54,011 nt of DNA from Amoeboaphelidium occidentale (GCA_023515795.1 JALGPX010000097.1:1-54011), one strand, 5' to 3'. Shown: positions 18,052-28,771, counted from the first letter of the stretch. The notes: generated by a model from the sequence alone, not told the origin. A program made the numbers and translations.

Positions 18052-19563
18052 ATGATGAAGAACCACACCATCGGCTACAAAAGGTTTCTGTTGTTTTGTG
18101 CAATTTTGTTCTGGTCCAGTTTGCTGTTGTTGAGGTTCAGCGAGCCTAATGCAGAGGCAAATAGTTCAATCTATGACACTGAGGATATACGCACACCATC
18201 AAACAAATTAAACTTGAGCCAAATTGAGACTTTCAACCGGTCGTTGGTATACTTCAATATGACCCCTGAATTGCATGAGAAACTTGAATACGCTGCACCT
18301 GGTAAAATGTTGGAACATTGCGAGAACAGAATTAACATTTGGTTACCGTCCTCGAAAGATTATCAAAGATTTGCCTATCTCAAAGATATCGTAAGTTATA
18401 GAGATCCCAGTGTTGAAGGCGGTGTTGGTACTTGTTTGGTCGCAAGGCGTCGTGATGTTGACAGCAGTACGAGACAAAACGTTATGAAACAGCTTTACAT
18501 ACCGCGAGTACACGGAACAAGGGCATGCGAGAAACTCCACAACTTTCAGAAAGTTAACCCAACATATCAGCTTTCCATAGAATGTTCTGAAACAGAAGAT
18601 ATCATTGAACCGGAAGTTAAGATTGAAGTGTATAATCCGTTCCTTATTACAGTTAATGATGCAATAATTAATCAAGTTGGCACTGTCATAAAAGGCATGT
18701 CAGTAATTGGTCTAATTAGTCCCTGTGCGGCTGCTTACAATGATAAATTCGATCCACCAGTCAAACTGGGACCACTAAAGTTTAGGAATGTCAGCATGTT
18801 GACTGAACACGATAAAGTGTTTGTGGTGTCGCAGATATGGGGAGACAACCATTATCATGCTTTAGTGGAAGATTTGCCTCGTATTGCATTTCATATTGAT
18901 GAACTTTTATCAATGTCAGATGTGAAGATTCATGTGACACAAGGTACGCAAGCGATGCTCAACTATTTAAATCTTTTGGGATTCCCTAAGGAGAGAATAA
19001 TTCAGGGTCCTGTTAATGCATCAACTGTCTTTTTACCTGAAACATCATTGCGTTGTGGCAGAGCTGGAGCAGAGCAGTTGTCCGAGCTAAGAAGAAGATT
19101 GAGGTTGGGATACGCTGAGAGGTTTGGCCAGACCACCGATAATGCTAAAAATAAGCTTCAAGGAGTTATTGTCAAACGCAAATCGGCAAGGTCAATTAAG
19201 AATTTTGAAGGTTTTCAGAAGCTTGTTGAACGATATTTTCCAGAGGTCGAATTCCATCTTTACGATGATAAGAATTTACCCACTTGGAATGAAACTTTTC
19301 GAATGTGGTACAATGCTGACATTGTTATTGCGCCTCATGGAGCTGGTCTATCTAATTCAGTACTGTGCAAAGAGGGAACTGTTATTATCGAGTTTATCAC
19401 GCAAGACACAAATTTATGCTTCATGCAAATGAGTTTAGATTTGAACTTTAAATATCATACAATGCTCCCTGAAGTTTCTAGCCATGGCGGTCCGATGATT
19501 GTTGAACTGGACGAGTTGGAGTTTTTGCTAATGGAGATAAGAAATGATATGTTTCAAGCATAA
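18052..19563 (+). CDS. GT61-family (DUF563) glycosyltransferase, type II membrane protein
   Basis: 503 residues. A short basic tail and a signal anchor (FLLFCAILFWSSLLLLRF) place it in the Golgi or ER membrane with a lumenal catalytic domain. The second half shows GT61 features: WGDNHYHALVEDLPRIAFH, GVIVKRKSARSIKNFEGF, and the conserved nucleotide-sugar segment YNADIVIAPHGAGLSNSVLC followed by VIIEFI. GT61 includes beta-1,2-xylosyltransferases and EOGT O-GlcNAc transferases; the acceptor here cannot be told. Several N-glycosylation sequons are present. Single exon, ATG at 18052. Confidence 0.85.
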   Translation: MMKNHTIGYKRFLLFCAILFWSSLLLLRFSEPNAEANSSIYDTEDIRTPSNKLNLSQIETFNRSLVYFNMTPELHEKLEYAAPGKMLEHCENRINIWLPSSKDYQRFAYLKDIVSYRDPSVEGGVGTCLVARRRDVDSSTRQNVMKQLYIPRVHGTRACEKLHNFQKVNPTYQLSIECSETEDIIEPEVKIEVYNPFLITVNDAIINQVGTVIKGMSVIGLISPCAAAYNDKFDPPVKLGPLKFRNVSMLTEHDKVFVVSQIWGDNHYHALVEDLPRIAFHIDELLSMSDVKIHVTQGTQAMLNYLNLLGFPKERIIQGPVNASTVFLPETSLRCGRAGAEQLSELRRRLRLGYAERFGQTTDNAKNKLQGVIVKRKSARSIKNFEGFQKLVERYFPEVEFHLYDDKNLPTWNETFRMWYNADIVIAPHGAGLSNSVLCKEGTVIIEFITQDTNLCFMQMSLDLNFKYHTMLPEVSSHGGPMIVELDELEFLLMEIRNDMFQA

Positions 19564-19732
19564 CTATGGTTTACTCATTCCTTCAGAAATAGTAACGAGC
19601 GTAAACATTTCAAACATACAACTTTTGAGAAGGCTTTATCAATAAAGTCTTTATTTTGAGCCTTTGCTTTAACTCGCGTAGCTGAAACAACATCACAGCG
19701 CATCGTTTCTGGCGAGCGAGACAACAATCAGA

Positions 19733-20692
19733 ATGGTCGCTGTCAAACCGGAAATTTGGACTGAAAAGTACCGCCCAAAAACATTAACGGAAGTCACTTC
19801 ACACTCCGAAATCACTTCGACTTTACGTAAAACTTCTAATCTGCCTCATTTGTTGTTTTACGGACCAGCGGTAAGTTCATTTACCCGAAAACATGCTGAA
19901 TTCTTAAAGGGCACCGGTAAAACGTCGACTGCTTTGGCGCTGTGCAGGGACCTCTTTAAGAATGAGAAGAGAGTTTTGGAATTGAATGCATCCGATGAGC
20001 GTGGCATTTCTGTTATTCGAGAAAAGATTAAAGCATTTGCAAAGTTGACTGTTGCGCAGAAGGAAGGCATGCCACAGTTTAAAGTTGTGATTTTGGACGA
20101 ATGCGACTCTTTGACTTCTGAAGCGCAGGCTGCTTTGCGTAGAACAATGGAAGTGTTCTCCAGGCACACACGATTCATTCTGATTTGTAATTACATTTCC
20201 AGAATTATTGAGCCTTTAAGTTCCCGTTGCGCAAAGTTTCGCTTTAAGCCTCTGCCAAGGGAAGTCTGTGTTGGAAAGCTGAAGCAGATTTGCGACTCTG
20301 AGAAATTATCAATTGAAACCGCGATTCTGGAGAAAATATGCGACGGCTGTGATGGTGATTTGCGAAGATGCATAACGCTGTTACAGACTTTGAAGGGAAA
20401 CTACGATTTAATTGATGATTGCTTGGGTGTTGTTCCTGAGAACGTCGTTGTTGATGTTTACTTGAAACAGGGAAATATCGATCATGTGCTGATGAATGGA
20501 TACTCACCATTTCAGCTTGTACTTCAAGTCTTTGATTATATTCAAATGGAACCAACAATGAGCAACAAGCAAAAGAGTTTGATCGCAGCAAAGTTGGCTG
20601 TAGTGGAAAAGTGTTTAATTGATGGTGCCTCTTCAAGACTTCAATTGCTGGATCTATTTTATTTCTGTAAATCTATCATGGCCTCGGCTTAA
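19733..20692 (+). CDS. Replication factor C subunit (RFC4 of human / Rfc2 of yeast type)
   Basis: An AAA+ clamp-loader subunit that helps load PCNA onto DNA. A 39-bp intron (19871-19909, GTAAGT...AAAG) sits inside the P-loop. It is a multiple of three without a stop, so the unspliced frame reads through, but splicing is needed to rebuild GPAGTGKTS (Walker A). Exons are 19733-19870 and 19910-20692; the spliced product is 306 residues. Other motifs: [29 protein letters not shown] (Walker B, DECD rather than DEAD), [28 protein letters not shown] (SRC arginine finger). ASDERGI...REK and ISRIIEPL favour the RFC4/Rfc2 group. Confidence 0.95.
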   Translation: MVAVKPEIWTEKYRPKTLTEVTSHSEITSTLRKTSNLPHLLFYGPAVSSFTRKHAEFLKGTGKTSTALALCRDLFKNEKRVLELNASDERGISVIREKIKAFAKLTVAQKEGMPQFKVVILDECDSLTSEAQAALRRTMEVFSRHTRFILICNYISRIIEPLSSRCAKFRFKPLPREVCVGKLKQICDSEKLSIETAILEKICDGCDGDLRRCITLLQTLKGNYDLIDDCLGVVPENVVVDVYLKQGNIDHVLMNGYSPFQLVLQVFDYIQMEPTMSNKQKSLIAAKLAVVEKCLIDGASSRLQLLDLFYFCKSIMASA

Positions 20693-20747
20693 AGGAAATA
20701 AATGCCAGCTTGCTAAATTGTCTCGCTTGCTTGGGTGATTTCAAACT

Positions 20748-20755
20748 TGTTTCAA
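20748..20755 (+). promoter_or_regulatory. TGTTTCAA motif upstream of WD40 receptor kinase 1
   Basis: The octamer ends 7 bp before the ATG at 20763, the same kind of motif seen before the paralogues at 33765 and 37750. Confidence 0.35.
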
Positions 20756-20762
20756 ATTCATA

Positions 20763-23700
20763 ATGAGAACCACTCTATTGATACTTTTCATCTTTCATCT
20801 GCTTTTCCTTCATGTTGCATGCCTTGATCATATTAAAAGCTTCTTGTTACAGATCGACTTCACTGTAGTTCAGGCTATTATTGTTCAGAATGGATCGTTG
20901 TTCCACACAACTGGTATTGATATTGTACAGAAGGACACTGATACTGGACTCATAAGAAGAACATTGAGAGCACACAGTCAAGCTGTTCAGAATATGGTTC
21001 TGGTAGACAGGCAGACATTGGTTAGTGTTGCTTGGGATGATCTTCTAGTCGTGTGGGATCTGCCCACAGGATCGATCATCCGGAGAATAAATCTGACACC
21101 AAGGAATTTGTATCCGCAAAAGCTTTCATTCACTGATAGTCGTATAATTGTTGGAAATGCAGAAAATTCACTTACAATTGCGAACTATCAAACAGGGAGG
21201 ATTCTGAACACCCTTCAAACTGGCTCTGGAGTCTTGTCCATATTGGTTCACGATAATCTGATCTATATTGCAAAGAATGGTCCGGCTTATGTTGTAACAG
21301 TTTCTGCATTGAATGGTCTTCTTGAAGGCAGCTATGATGGTAACAGTCGACGCAGTTTGGACTCACATTTGTAGCACTTAATGCTCAGGTTAATCATATG
21401 ATCATATACAAGGATGTCCTTTATACTGGTGGTGACGGAAAAGTTGTGGTAGCTTGGAACGTTGATGATATAGCCATAATAAGGATGTTCAACGGTCATC
21501 AATTCAGCATTCAGTCATTGGTTGCTCAAAATGGGTACTTGTTCAGCGGAGACGCAAATTCCTTTATTTTCAAGTGGAATATTGAAACAGGCGAGTTAGT
21601 GAAAAGGTTTGTTCCGATTATGGAAGGTTTTCTATTGACGATGGCTATCGATGATGCCTTGTATTCCGGCTCAAGTGGTGCCATTGTCGTCAAAAGAGAT
21701 GTCGAGACTGGTGATATTCTAGATGTATTCTCTGGCTTTAACAAGAAACTTCGGGCAATAGCTCGCTGGAAGAATGTTTTAATAAGTGGGGGAGAAGATG
21801 GTAGAGCGCTGTTCTGGGATACAGATAAGAGTGTCGATGAGCCCTTTTGGGTATTATATCCTAACTATGGTTCAGTTTATGCGCTCATGGTACGAGATGA
21901 CAATCTTTACTCTGGAGGAATCAATGCTATTGTAGTGCAGTTTGACTTGATAAGTTTTCAAATGCAATTAAACTTTGTTGGGCACAACGATACTGTCCTT
22001 TCACTTGATGCAGATGATAAATACTTGTTTTCGGCAGGAAAGGATTTAGATATAAGAGAGTGGAACATAACTACTGGCGCTTCATTAAGACAATTTCTAA
22101 ATCATAACAGCGATATCAGTTCAATTCAGAAGCAATCAAATTTCCTTCTCTCTAGCAGCTGGGATACTACGGCTGTATTATGGGATTTAAATGGTGGAAC
22201 AATTTTCAAAGTATATCAAATCAAGGAAACTGTCTACACAGCTATCATGATCGGCGACATCCTGTACGTTGGTTGCTCTACTCTCGTAATGTTTGAAAAA
22301 CAATCCGGCTCAATGATCTTTACTGCTAACGGTGTTTCTGCTGTGTATGACGTTACTGCAGACTCTTTGTTTTTATACACAGCAGGTCTCGACCCAAATA
22401 TTTATGCTTTGCGACAAGATACACTTGAACTTGTAGCAGCGTTCAGAGGCCATTCAGACAGTGTGTTATCATTAGTGTTAGACAATACTGGGGTACTCTA
22501 TTCAGCAGCTTACGATGGAAGTATGAAGAAGTGGGATATGATATCAAAGAGAGTAGCATACTCTTTTGAACTTGTGTATCGAGGTGTGACTAGATTGCAC
22601 CAATTAGATGGACTATTAGTTGTTGGTCTAAGAAACGGAAGAATTAATGTTTACAACATTGACGATGGAATTGCTCAATATCTTATTCCTGGACACCCAA
22701 GAGCGATTACCTCTTTGATAACGTTTAACGGATCATTGTATTCCACGGGACTTGACGGCGCATTCAGAAAGTTTTCAGATTTGTCAAAACAACCGAGTAT
22801 TCTATTGAATACAACTTCGACTCCTTTGCTTTCTCTATCAAAAAATTCAAGGATGATGTTTCTTCTTGTTGGAGAGTCGGATATTATTTCATACGATCCC
22901 AAGATTTTTATGTTCACTAATTTTTCGTTCTCTATAGCAGTTCCACTTACATGTCTGGCTTCCACAGAGTCAATGATCTTTGCAGGCTCTCGATCTGGAA
23001 ACTTAATAGGCTGGGACATCTCATCACAAAATTTGCAATTCAATTACGCAGGGCATAACGGCCGTCTCAACGCCTTAGCTATAACTGATAAGAATATTTT
23101 TTCATCTTCTGACGATCAGACAATAATTCAATGGTCTATCGATAAAGTTGAGATCAAGCGAAAGTTTGTGAAATCATCTTCGAACCTTGGTCACTTAGGT
23201 CCAGTTAATGACGTATCTGTTTGTAACAACGTCTTGTTTTCTGCGGGATCAGATCTTGTTACTAGGCGATGGAATCTAGAGACTGGAAAGCATGAAGATA
23301 TTTACATTGGGCATTCAAAACCCGTTATTGCACTTCTCTGCTACAACGGATCTGTTTTCTCAGGAAGCCAAGATTTTTCAGTTCTGATGTATAGGCCATC
23401 ATTTCCACCGGCTGGATCATTTCCAACCACAACTTCCAGCTCTCTACAACGACCAACCAGGAGAGATCGCCAAGTAAGACTTTCTCAAAACGAAAGCACA
23501 GGAAACTCTTTTTCTGTGCTTCTGAGTGTTGTTTATGTTGTTATTTCTATTCTTGTGGGATGTGTATTGCTGATTTATGTATCGAACAGACTGCGCAAGA
23601 AAGAAATAAGTGAGCCGAAAAGTCCTGGAACCGATGATCAAAGTGGAAGAACTGACAGTTCCATCACAGATCTTGAGACCTTGATGAACACTTCTTTGGG

Positions 23701-24397
23701 ACTATCTAAGCACGCCGCATTAGAGTTTGATTCCAAAATGTTTCGACCTTCAAAAAAGATTGCTTCGGGAGGTGGAGGGGAGCTTTACATCTCTCAGGTT
23801 TTGAGTCCTTTACTAGCGAAAACATCTGGAAATGAGGTTATCCAGAAAATTGTTCATGTTAGGTCAAAGCAAGCAGAAGAAATTTTTCACAACGAGGTTG
23901 CAATCATGGTTATGCTGGGTGTATATCCATATTTTTGTAAGATATATGGCTACACTCTTCAACCTTTGTCGATGATTCTGAAGTTTTATACTGGCGGATC
24001 TCTCTCCGATTTTATAAAGAAAACATCTTTCACAGCTAGAGTTGATGTCAAGATATTAAGGGAGATAGCATCTGGGTTATCTGTAATGCATTCACATTAT
24101 CTTGCGCACTGTGATATGAAACCACAGAATGTTCTCGTGGAGATTATTGATAATGTTCCCTGTATAGCTATTACTGATTTCGGTATCACAAGGATTCTGT
24201 CTGATAAGATATTGGCTTCAAAAAAATTCAATGTGCTGAGTACTAAAGGTCTTAGTGTTCATTACGCGGCTCCTGAAGCATTTACAATTTTTAGGAGTAA
24301 AGTTTACGTGAAAGCAGATTTCAAAAAGTGCGACATTTATTCTTTTTCTTGTATTTTATATGAAATGTTGGGCAGAAGATTAACATGGAATCAATAG
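20763..24397 (+). CDS. WD40-ectodomain receptor protein kinase 1
   Basis: Two exons (20763-21339, 21375-24397) are joined across a 35-bp phase-1 intron (GTAACA...TGTAG), giving 1199 residues. A signal peptide (LLILFIFHLLFLHVACLDH) is followed by about 21 WD-like repeats of ~41 residues (for example DDLLVVWDLPTGSIIRR, SFIFKWNIETGELVKRF, RRWNLETGKHED), enough for three seven-bladed propellers. Then come one transmembrane helix (~905-930, VVYVVISILVGCVLLIYV), a conserved juxtamembrane motif (TDLETLMNTSLGLSKHAA) and a kinase domain from ~985: glycine loop IASGGGGEL, lysine in VIQK, HCDMKPQN catalytic loop, TDFGI, AAPEAF, DIYSF. The protein stops at RRLTWNQ, before subdomains X-XI. By topology it is a plasma-membrane receptor kinase; the ligand is unknown. 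It lacks the four introns shared by its paralogues. Its stop codon lies 4 bp from that of the convergent GH114-like gene. Confidence 0.9.
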
Positions 24398-24401
24398 ATC
24401 T

Positions 24402-25193
24402 CTAGCATGTTTTTGGCGTCTCCAAACCGCTCATTGTTGATCTAAATATTCCATGAATGCCATTCTCCTTCCAAACTTCACACGCTCTATAATTTTCTTT
24501 AGTTTCAACATTGAAAACTCTCTTGTTATCGCCCGATAATTGCTTGAATGCGTTACACTTGCCATGTCTGAAGCAATCCGAAGTCACAAAGACATCAAAC
24601 AAGACCTTTGATTCTGGTAGAACAAAGACAGACTGCAACCCAGTTTTAAAACCAGCGAAACGTGTATGACCAGACAGAAACTTCATGTATCTCAAGATCG
24701 TTTGTTCATCAATCTTGTAATCTAATTTAATTCTACGAATATCATGATGAAAGTTCCATAGAATCCCCGTGCAATTAAATTTTCTAGCTCTTCTGATTCT
24801 TGCCATGACAAACTTTCTCAATATTGCAGTATCATTGATTTTGATATAATTGGCAGAGATCTTGTCCTTGTAAGGAACACTCAGAGCCGAAGAGTCAAAT
24901 GCAGACTGATCCTTGTCCCATGCGTATATCAAAACAGCATGAAACCTGCAAAAGAGATTCTTGGCTTTAACAGGCCCAGCGATAGTCTCAGCAGACGCAA
25001 ACAGATAGTCAACGTGACGAGCATTTGTGATATTAACATTTTGACTATCAAATGTGATATCACACTTTGCAGTTTTGTTCCAATCCTTGGGAACAACAAC
25101 AAAATCACCATCATATGGAGCACATAGACCAACACCAGCCATAACTACGACAGCGACAAGATATATAACTCTAAAAGCACAAGGTTGCATCAT
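24402..25193 (-). CDS. Secreted GH114-like protein (second family member)
   Basis: 263 residues, with a signal peptide (FRVIYLVAVVVMAGVGLCA). The domain parallels the C-terminal part of the protein at the window start: ARHVDYLFASAETI, LFCRFHAVLIYAWDKDQSAF, RARKFNCTGILWNFHHDIRR, FAGFKTGLQSV and NKRVFNVET. Here the acidic residue of ILWD is Asn (ILWNF) and the NEQC-like strand reads FVTSDC, so GH114 catalysis looks doubtful. It has no Pro-rich linker. Four or more Cys (LFC, FNC, SDC, GKC, ACE) suggest a disulfide-stabilised extracellular fold. A carbohydrate-binding role is possible. Confidence 0.75.
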   Translation of the reverse strand: MMQPCAFRVIYLVAVVVMAGVGLCAPYDGDFVVVPKDWNKTAKCDITFDSQNVNITNARHVDYLFASAETIAGPVKAKNLFCRFHAVLIYAWDKDQSAFDSSALSVPYKDKISANYIKINDTAILRKFVMARIRRARKFNCTGILWNFHHDIRRIKLDYKIDEQTILRYMKFLSGHTRFAGFKTGLQSVFVLPESKVLFDVFVTSDCFRHGKCNAFKQLSGDNKRVFNVETKENYRACEVWKENGIHGIFRSTMSGLETPKTC

Positions 25194-25280
25194 TAATCTA
25201 AGATATTGTTACAGAGACGCTCAAACGCTGTGACACAGGGATGACTTGTGCAACCTGAAAACGACGTCGTAAATTTATTC

Positions 25281-25601
25281 CTAGAATCTGTCATCCTTAA
25301 AATCGTCCCACTTGAGCCTCCTTCTGGCCTCTTCCTTTGCCCATGCGCTCATTTCATCTTCAGGCTTGTAATAGTTTAGCACAAAGAACACTAAAGTCGT
25401 CCCACCAAAGAGATATTGCCAAATTATTTCCGGAAAAAGCTTCTTCCTTCTGTACCCTGGCGGTGCAGGCTAAACAGACAAAGTAATAAGACAAATACTT
25501 CAAAGCGAATGAATTACGGGTATATTGAAAAGGTGTCCAGTTGGTTCGTTGTAGCCTTTGTAATGGCCACCGGAAGCGAATCTCTTAAACACGCGGATCA
25601 T
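25281..25601 (-). CDS. Complex I subunit NDUFB11/ESSS-like
   Basis: A two-exon gene of 90 codons that a plain ORF scan misses. Exon 1 is 25601-25518 (MIRVFKRFASGGHYKGYNEP then TGHLFNIP). A 48-bp intron (25517-25470, GTAATT...TTTAG) follows, and exon 2 is 25469-25281 (PAPPGYRRKKLFPE, then a membrane helix WQYLFGGTTLVFFVLNYY, then KPEDEMSAWAKEEARRRLKW). The pattern GGHYNEPxGxLF...PPG...YYKPDxxxxxWAxEEAxRR fits the single-helix accessory subunit of the mitochondrial complex I membrane arm. The basic N-terminus serves as a presequence. It shows that the organism has respiratory complex I. Confidence 0.82.
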
Positions 25602-25687
25602 TCGAAGGAAACGAAGGACTGTGAAATAGAATCAGATTTTTAATTAAAGAATTACACAAAGATAGGACCATCCTCATGATTAACATG

Positions 25688-26345
25688 TCAGAACGTATCA
25701 ATATCAGCAGGAATGCCAAAGTTCTTCTCAAAAGCATCCTGATCCATCATGAACTTGTCTCTACAATAGGACTGCAGCGCAAAGATGTTTTCTGTCCACA
25801 AGTTGACGCTTTCCTTCAGAGTGGAAATCTGTTTCTTTTTTTCTTCGTACGCTTCCGGATCGTTAACTTCGTACTTTTTCAGTTCAGCTGAAACCTTTGC
25901 AACTTCGGATTCTAAGCGGGACAATTCCTTCAGCTTTTCGTCCCTTTCAGCGCTCTCAACTCTCAGCTCACTTTCCTTAGTAATTCTTTCTTCAACTTTT
26001 AAAAGTTCCTGTTCAACTTCTTCCAATTCATTCGTAAACTTTTCCAATTTGTTCTGTCTGGTGATTTTCAGTGTGGATGGGAATGACCAGAAGTAATTCG
26101 AAGTTCCGATTTTCTCCATTTGGATTTCACCATCAGCCACGAGCATCTCCAGAACTTCCTTGACACTCTGCACGACGATGCCCTTTTGCTTCGGTGCAAT
26201 TTTCTACATACCGAAATCGCAGTTAGCCTCGCCCTGAGGAATGTACCTCGAGTTCCTTAAGAGTGTAAAAGTCCTGAGACTCATGGAATATTTCCAACAT
26301 CTTCTTTGACTTTTCCTCAAATGATAATCCCTTCTTTTTTGTCAT
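25688..26345 (-). CDS. MND1: Meiotic recombination factor MND1
   Basis: Two exons: 26345-26247 (MTKKKGLSFEEKSKKMLEIF, then HESQDFYTLKELE) and 26203-25688, across a 43-bp phase-0 intron (26246-26204, GTACAT...TGTAG, with CTAAC as a possible branch site). The 204-residue product matches the usual Mnd1 length. Landmarks are KKKGLS at the N-terminus, the winged-helix part (KIAPKQKGI, SVKEVLEMLV, IGTSNYFWSFPS), a long coiled coil, and the C-terminal WTENIFALQSYCRDKF and FGIPADID. Mnd1 works with Hop2 to help Rad51/Dmc1 strand exchange, so this species very probably has meiosis. Confidence 0.95.
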
Positions 26346-26364
26346 GTTTCGGAAACAGAAAAGA

Positions 26365-26373
26365 GTTGAAACA
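26365..26373 (-). promoter_or_regulatory. TGTTTCAAC motif upstream of MND1
   Basis: On the minus strand TGTTTCAAC ends 19 bp before the MND1 ATG at 26345. Confidence 0.35.
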
Positions 26374-26428
26374 AAGCAAGCTGCGCGATCGCTTCAACGA
26401 GGTGTTCTGCTGTGAAGGCGTTTATTTT

Positions 26429-26896
26429 CTATTCAGGCTGTTGTTCCAGTTGCGCTTTCAAAGATTTGATCTCCATGTACGCTTGTGATAGTTCCGACAA
26501 GGCTTTCATGCATACCTTTTTACCCTTCTGAACTTCTTGTCTCAACTGAGATATTTCGTCTGATGTACTGGTTTGACTCATAATGATGTTGTATAAGTGA
26601 CCCCGTAATGTTCTTATGACAGTATCCTTCTTGATCAGCTGTGCTTTCAGTTGATACTTCTCTTTGATAAAATCTTCCATATCAGTACTTCGACGCTCGA
26701 TCATTTCTAGTCTTCTTTCAATGTCTGTTAGGGTACTATTAGCTTTGATATCACTATGTTGCTCAAGCTCATTCTGTAAGTGTTCCAACTTCTTCCGAAC
26801 TTGATCAGATTGTTCCTTGATCTTTTGTGTGCTCCACTTTGTGGTATAATCAATAACGGAGTTGGTATCACTTGTTTCAGAAGATGTATCATCCAT
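26429..26896 (-). CDS. Small coiled-coil protein, unknown
   Basis: 155 residues, ATG at 26896. Almost the whole length is predicted coiled coil (QVRKKLEHLQNELEQH, IERRLEMIERRSTDMEDFI, ISQLRQEVQKGKKVCMKALS, EIKSLKAQLEQQ). The N-terminus is acidic and Ser/Thr-rich. There is no signal peptide or membrane segment. I do not recognise the family; a cytoskeletal, centrosomal or tethering role would suit such a shape. Confidence 0.75.
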   Translation of the reverse strand: MDDTSSETSDTNSVIDYTTKWSTQKIKEQSDQVRKKLEHLQNELEQHSDIKANSTLTDIERRLEMIERRSTDMEDFIKEKYQLKAQLIKKDTVIRTLRGHLYNIIMSQTSTSDEISQLRQEVQKGKKVCMKALSELSQAYMEIKSLKAQLEQQPE

Positions 26897-26914
26897 TTTA
26901 AGAGAGAAAAAAGT

Positions 26915-27442
26915 TTATTGTATTCTTGTTATACTTGCAAACTGTATTGATGGATTAGAAACAAGACTGTAATCGTCTACAATAGTGAGCTTGATCGCAG
27001 TATAGTAATTTACACCTTCAAGTCTGAGCATTCTTAGAAAAGTGCCTCTTTTTGATTTCAGTAGAATACCATTAAAGTTTTTGTCTATAATCAATTCCAA
27101 AGCATTGGTACAATCAGCTGATAGAGCCAAAGTGTATGCATTGTTCCGAAGGACTTGAGGAAATCCTTCTGGTAATGTATTTAGAACCAAACATACTTTC
27201 TCTCCTGATAGTAATTCTAATGTCGTAACAGGTTCATAAAACTGCGTCGTGAATACCAAAGTGAATTTATCGTTTACACAATCAGAGGTATGTGAAACAA
27301 GTGACATATTAGACATTGACGTAAACTTGAATGCAGCACAAGACGTCGCATTATTATAATCGTTTATAGTAAACAGGGCTAGAGGTTCATCAACTTGCGC
27401 TTTGAGCAAATTTATGAAGAGTATCAGCAGAATCAATATCAT
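26915..27442 (-). CDS. Small secreted protein, unknown
   Basis: 175 residues. The first in-frame ATG is at 27442 and gives a standard signal peptide (MILILLILFINLLKAQVDEP); no earlier ATG exists in frame. The mature part has two to four Cys, several N-glycosylation sites (YNNATSC, SNMSL) and alternating strands, like a compact beta-rich domain. No family is recognised. It is divergent from the gene at 27522. Confidence 0.7.
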   Translation of the reverse strand: MILILLILFINLLKAQVDEPLALFTINDYNNATSCAAFKFTSMSNMSLVSHTSDCVNDKFTLVFTTQFYEPVTTLELLSGEKVCLVLNTLPEGFPQVLRNNAYTLALSADCTNALELIIDKNFNGILLKSKRGTFLRMLRLEGVNYYTAIKLTIVDDYSLVSNPSIQFASITRIQ

Positions 27443-27521
27443 CCCAATAACAAGATTCAACACAGAGATGGCCAATCGAGACACAGAATTGTAACATTGA
27501 ATAGGAATTCTTGTTATACAA
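27443..27521. promoter_or_regulatory. 79-bp bidirectional promoter region
   Basis: The divergent ATGs at 27442 (minus) and 27522 (plus) are separated by only 79 bp, which must contain both transcription starts. No TGTTTCA motif is seen here. Confidence 0.5.
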
Positions 27522-28187
27522 ATGTTAAGAATAGCTTCTGCAGCAATTCTGTTATTGTTTCAACTTATAAACTGTCAACAGATCATCATAAAGACGCCTT
27601 ATGATGCCAAGACTGCACTGGCAGACGCTGCTGAACTAAGACCAGGTATCGCACCAGCAAACTTTTATCAATGGAGCGAAGACCCACTAGACCCAGAGAA
27701 TCACTTTCACGATCTGGATAATTCCCATCAAACTGTGATCAGTACATTGTTCAAAGATGGCATGATAAGTTTGAAGTTGCTGAATTTTTGGTATGTGAAC
27801 AAAGTAATAGGAGAGAATGTATTTGTAAATGCTACACAGGGTATCCAAGGAAATGTACATTTTGCGTGTCAGAAAATGGGTTCTTACTGCGCTGAAACCA
27901 TCAAAGAAGTGTTATCATCACGAAATGGAACTGCATTAGTATCTAACGACGTCTTGGAGGATCATTTGGGCGCATACACTAAACTGTTTGTAGAGATTAA
28001 GGTTTATTCTGATAAGATTATGAATGATGTTCAAGTCGAGCAGCATGAACAACTTATTGACATGATCGATTTGTATAGTCACAATATCTTGAACGAAGCA
28101 TACAGAAGAGGAATTCCGCTTGCAACATTGACTGCCTGGTTAGATGAGCAGAATGCTGCTGCAAATGCTACAGCTCCAAACTCTTAG
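27522..28187 (+). CDS. Secreted protein, unknown
   Basis: 221 residues: signal peptide (MLRIASAAILLLFQLINCQQ), then an acidic, helix-rich mature part with two Cys (FACQKMGSYC) and N-glycosylation sites (VNATQG, RNGTA, ANATAP). No catalytic motif or known domain. It lies among several other small secreted proteins. Confidence 0.75.
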   Translation: MLRIASAAILLLFQLINCQQIIIKTPYDAKTALADAAELRPGIAPANFYQWSEDPLDPENHFHDLDNSHQTVISTLFKDGMISLKLLNFWYVNKVIGENVFVNATQGIQGNVHFACQKMGSYCAETIKEVLSSRNGTALVSNDVLEDHLGAYTKLFVEIKVYSDKIMNDVQVEQHEQLIDMIDLYSHNILNEAYRRGIPLATLTAWLDEQNAAANATAPNS

Positions 28188-28338
28188 ATACCTTCGAGGA
28201 GCATTGTTCTTGAATGGAAACTGTCGTGATGTATGATTCGATCCCTTGTTGCTAATCCAACGATCATGTTGCCTTTAGAAAAAGAATATAAACAATGCTC
28301 TCCAAACTTCTCATTTAATTCCAGAAAAGTATCCTAGA

Positions 28339-28668
28339 ATGAGCTTTAACTCAAGTACGCCTGCACAAATCCACCTATCTCGCACAGAAGAGAAGCTTGT
28401 CAAAGCAGAACAGTCACTAGAGAGAAAGATCAAGAGGTTATTCATGCCAAAAACAAGAACAGATAATATCACATTGATGGAGAACTATGATGATTATGAC
28501 CCAACAGCTGAAAATCTACGTGTTAAAGTTACGAAACCAAAGTCAGGAAAGATGTCTAAGTTTGTTTCATCAGATTCGCTTTCAAGCACGTCTTCATCAT
28601 CCTCTAATGAGGAACATACCAAAAGGATTAATCCTGTCGCTAGTTTCCTTGCTGGCAGAAAAGTCTAA
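28339..28668 (+). CDS. Small basic protein, unknown
   Basis: 109 residues, ATG at 28339. The N-terminal half is a charged helix (SRTEEKLVKAEQSLERKIKR); the C-terminal half has a Ser run (SSDSLSSTSSSSSNEEH). There is no signal peptide. A good start context, a stop, and a following AATAAA-like sequence (near 28680) support expression. Function unknown. Confidence 0.55.
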   Translation: MSFNSSTPAQIHLSRTEEKLVKAEQSLERKIKRLFMPKTRTDNITLMENYDDYDPTAENLRVKVTKPKSGKMSKFVSSDSLSSTSSSSSNEEHTKRINPVASFLAGRKV

Positions 28669-28771
28669 CATACTATTCTTAATAAAACAATTTGCATATT
28701 ATGAATCGTGATTAGGACGTTTGTTTCATCTAGCAGGATTCAGCAGAATTTCTTATTTAGAATCACTTGAT

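Noticed and set aside
25416-25643. Plus-strand ORF of 75 codons
   Set aside because: It overlaps antisense the two-exon NDUFB11-like gene, which has a recognisable family pattern.
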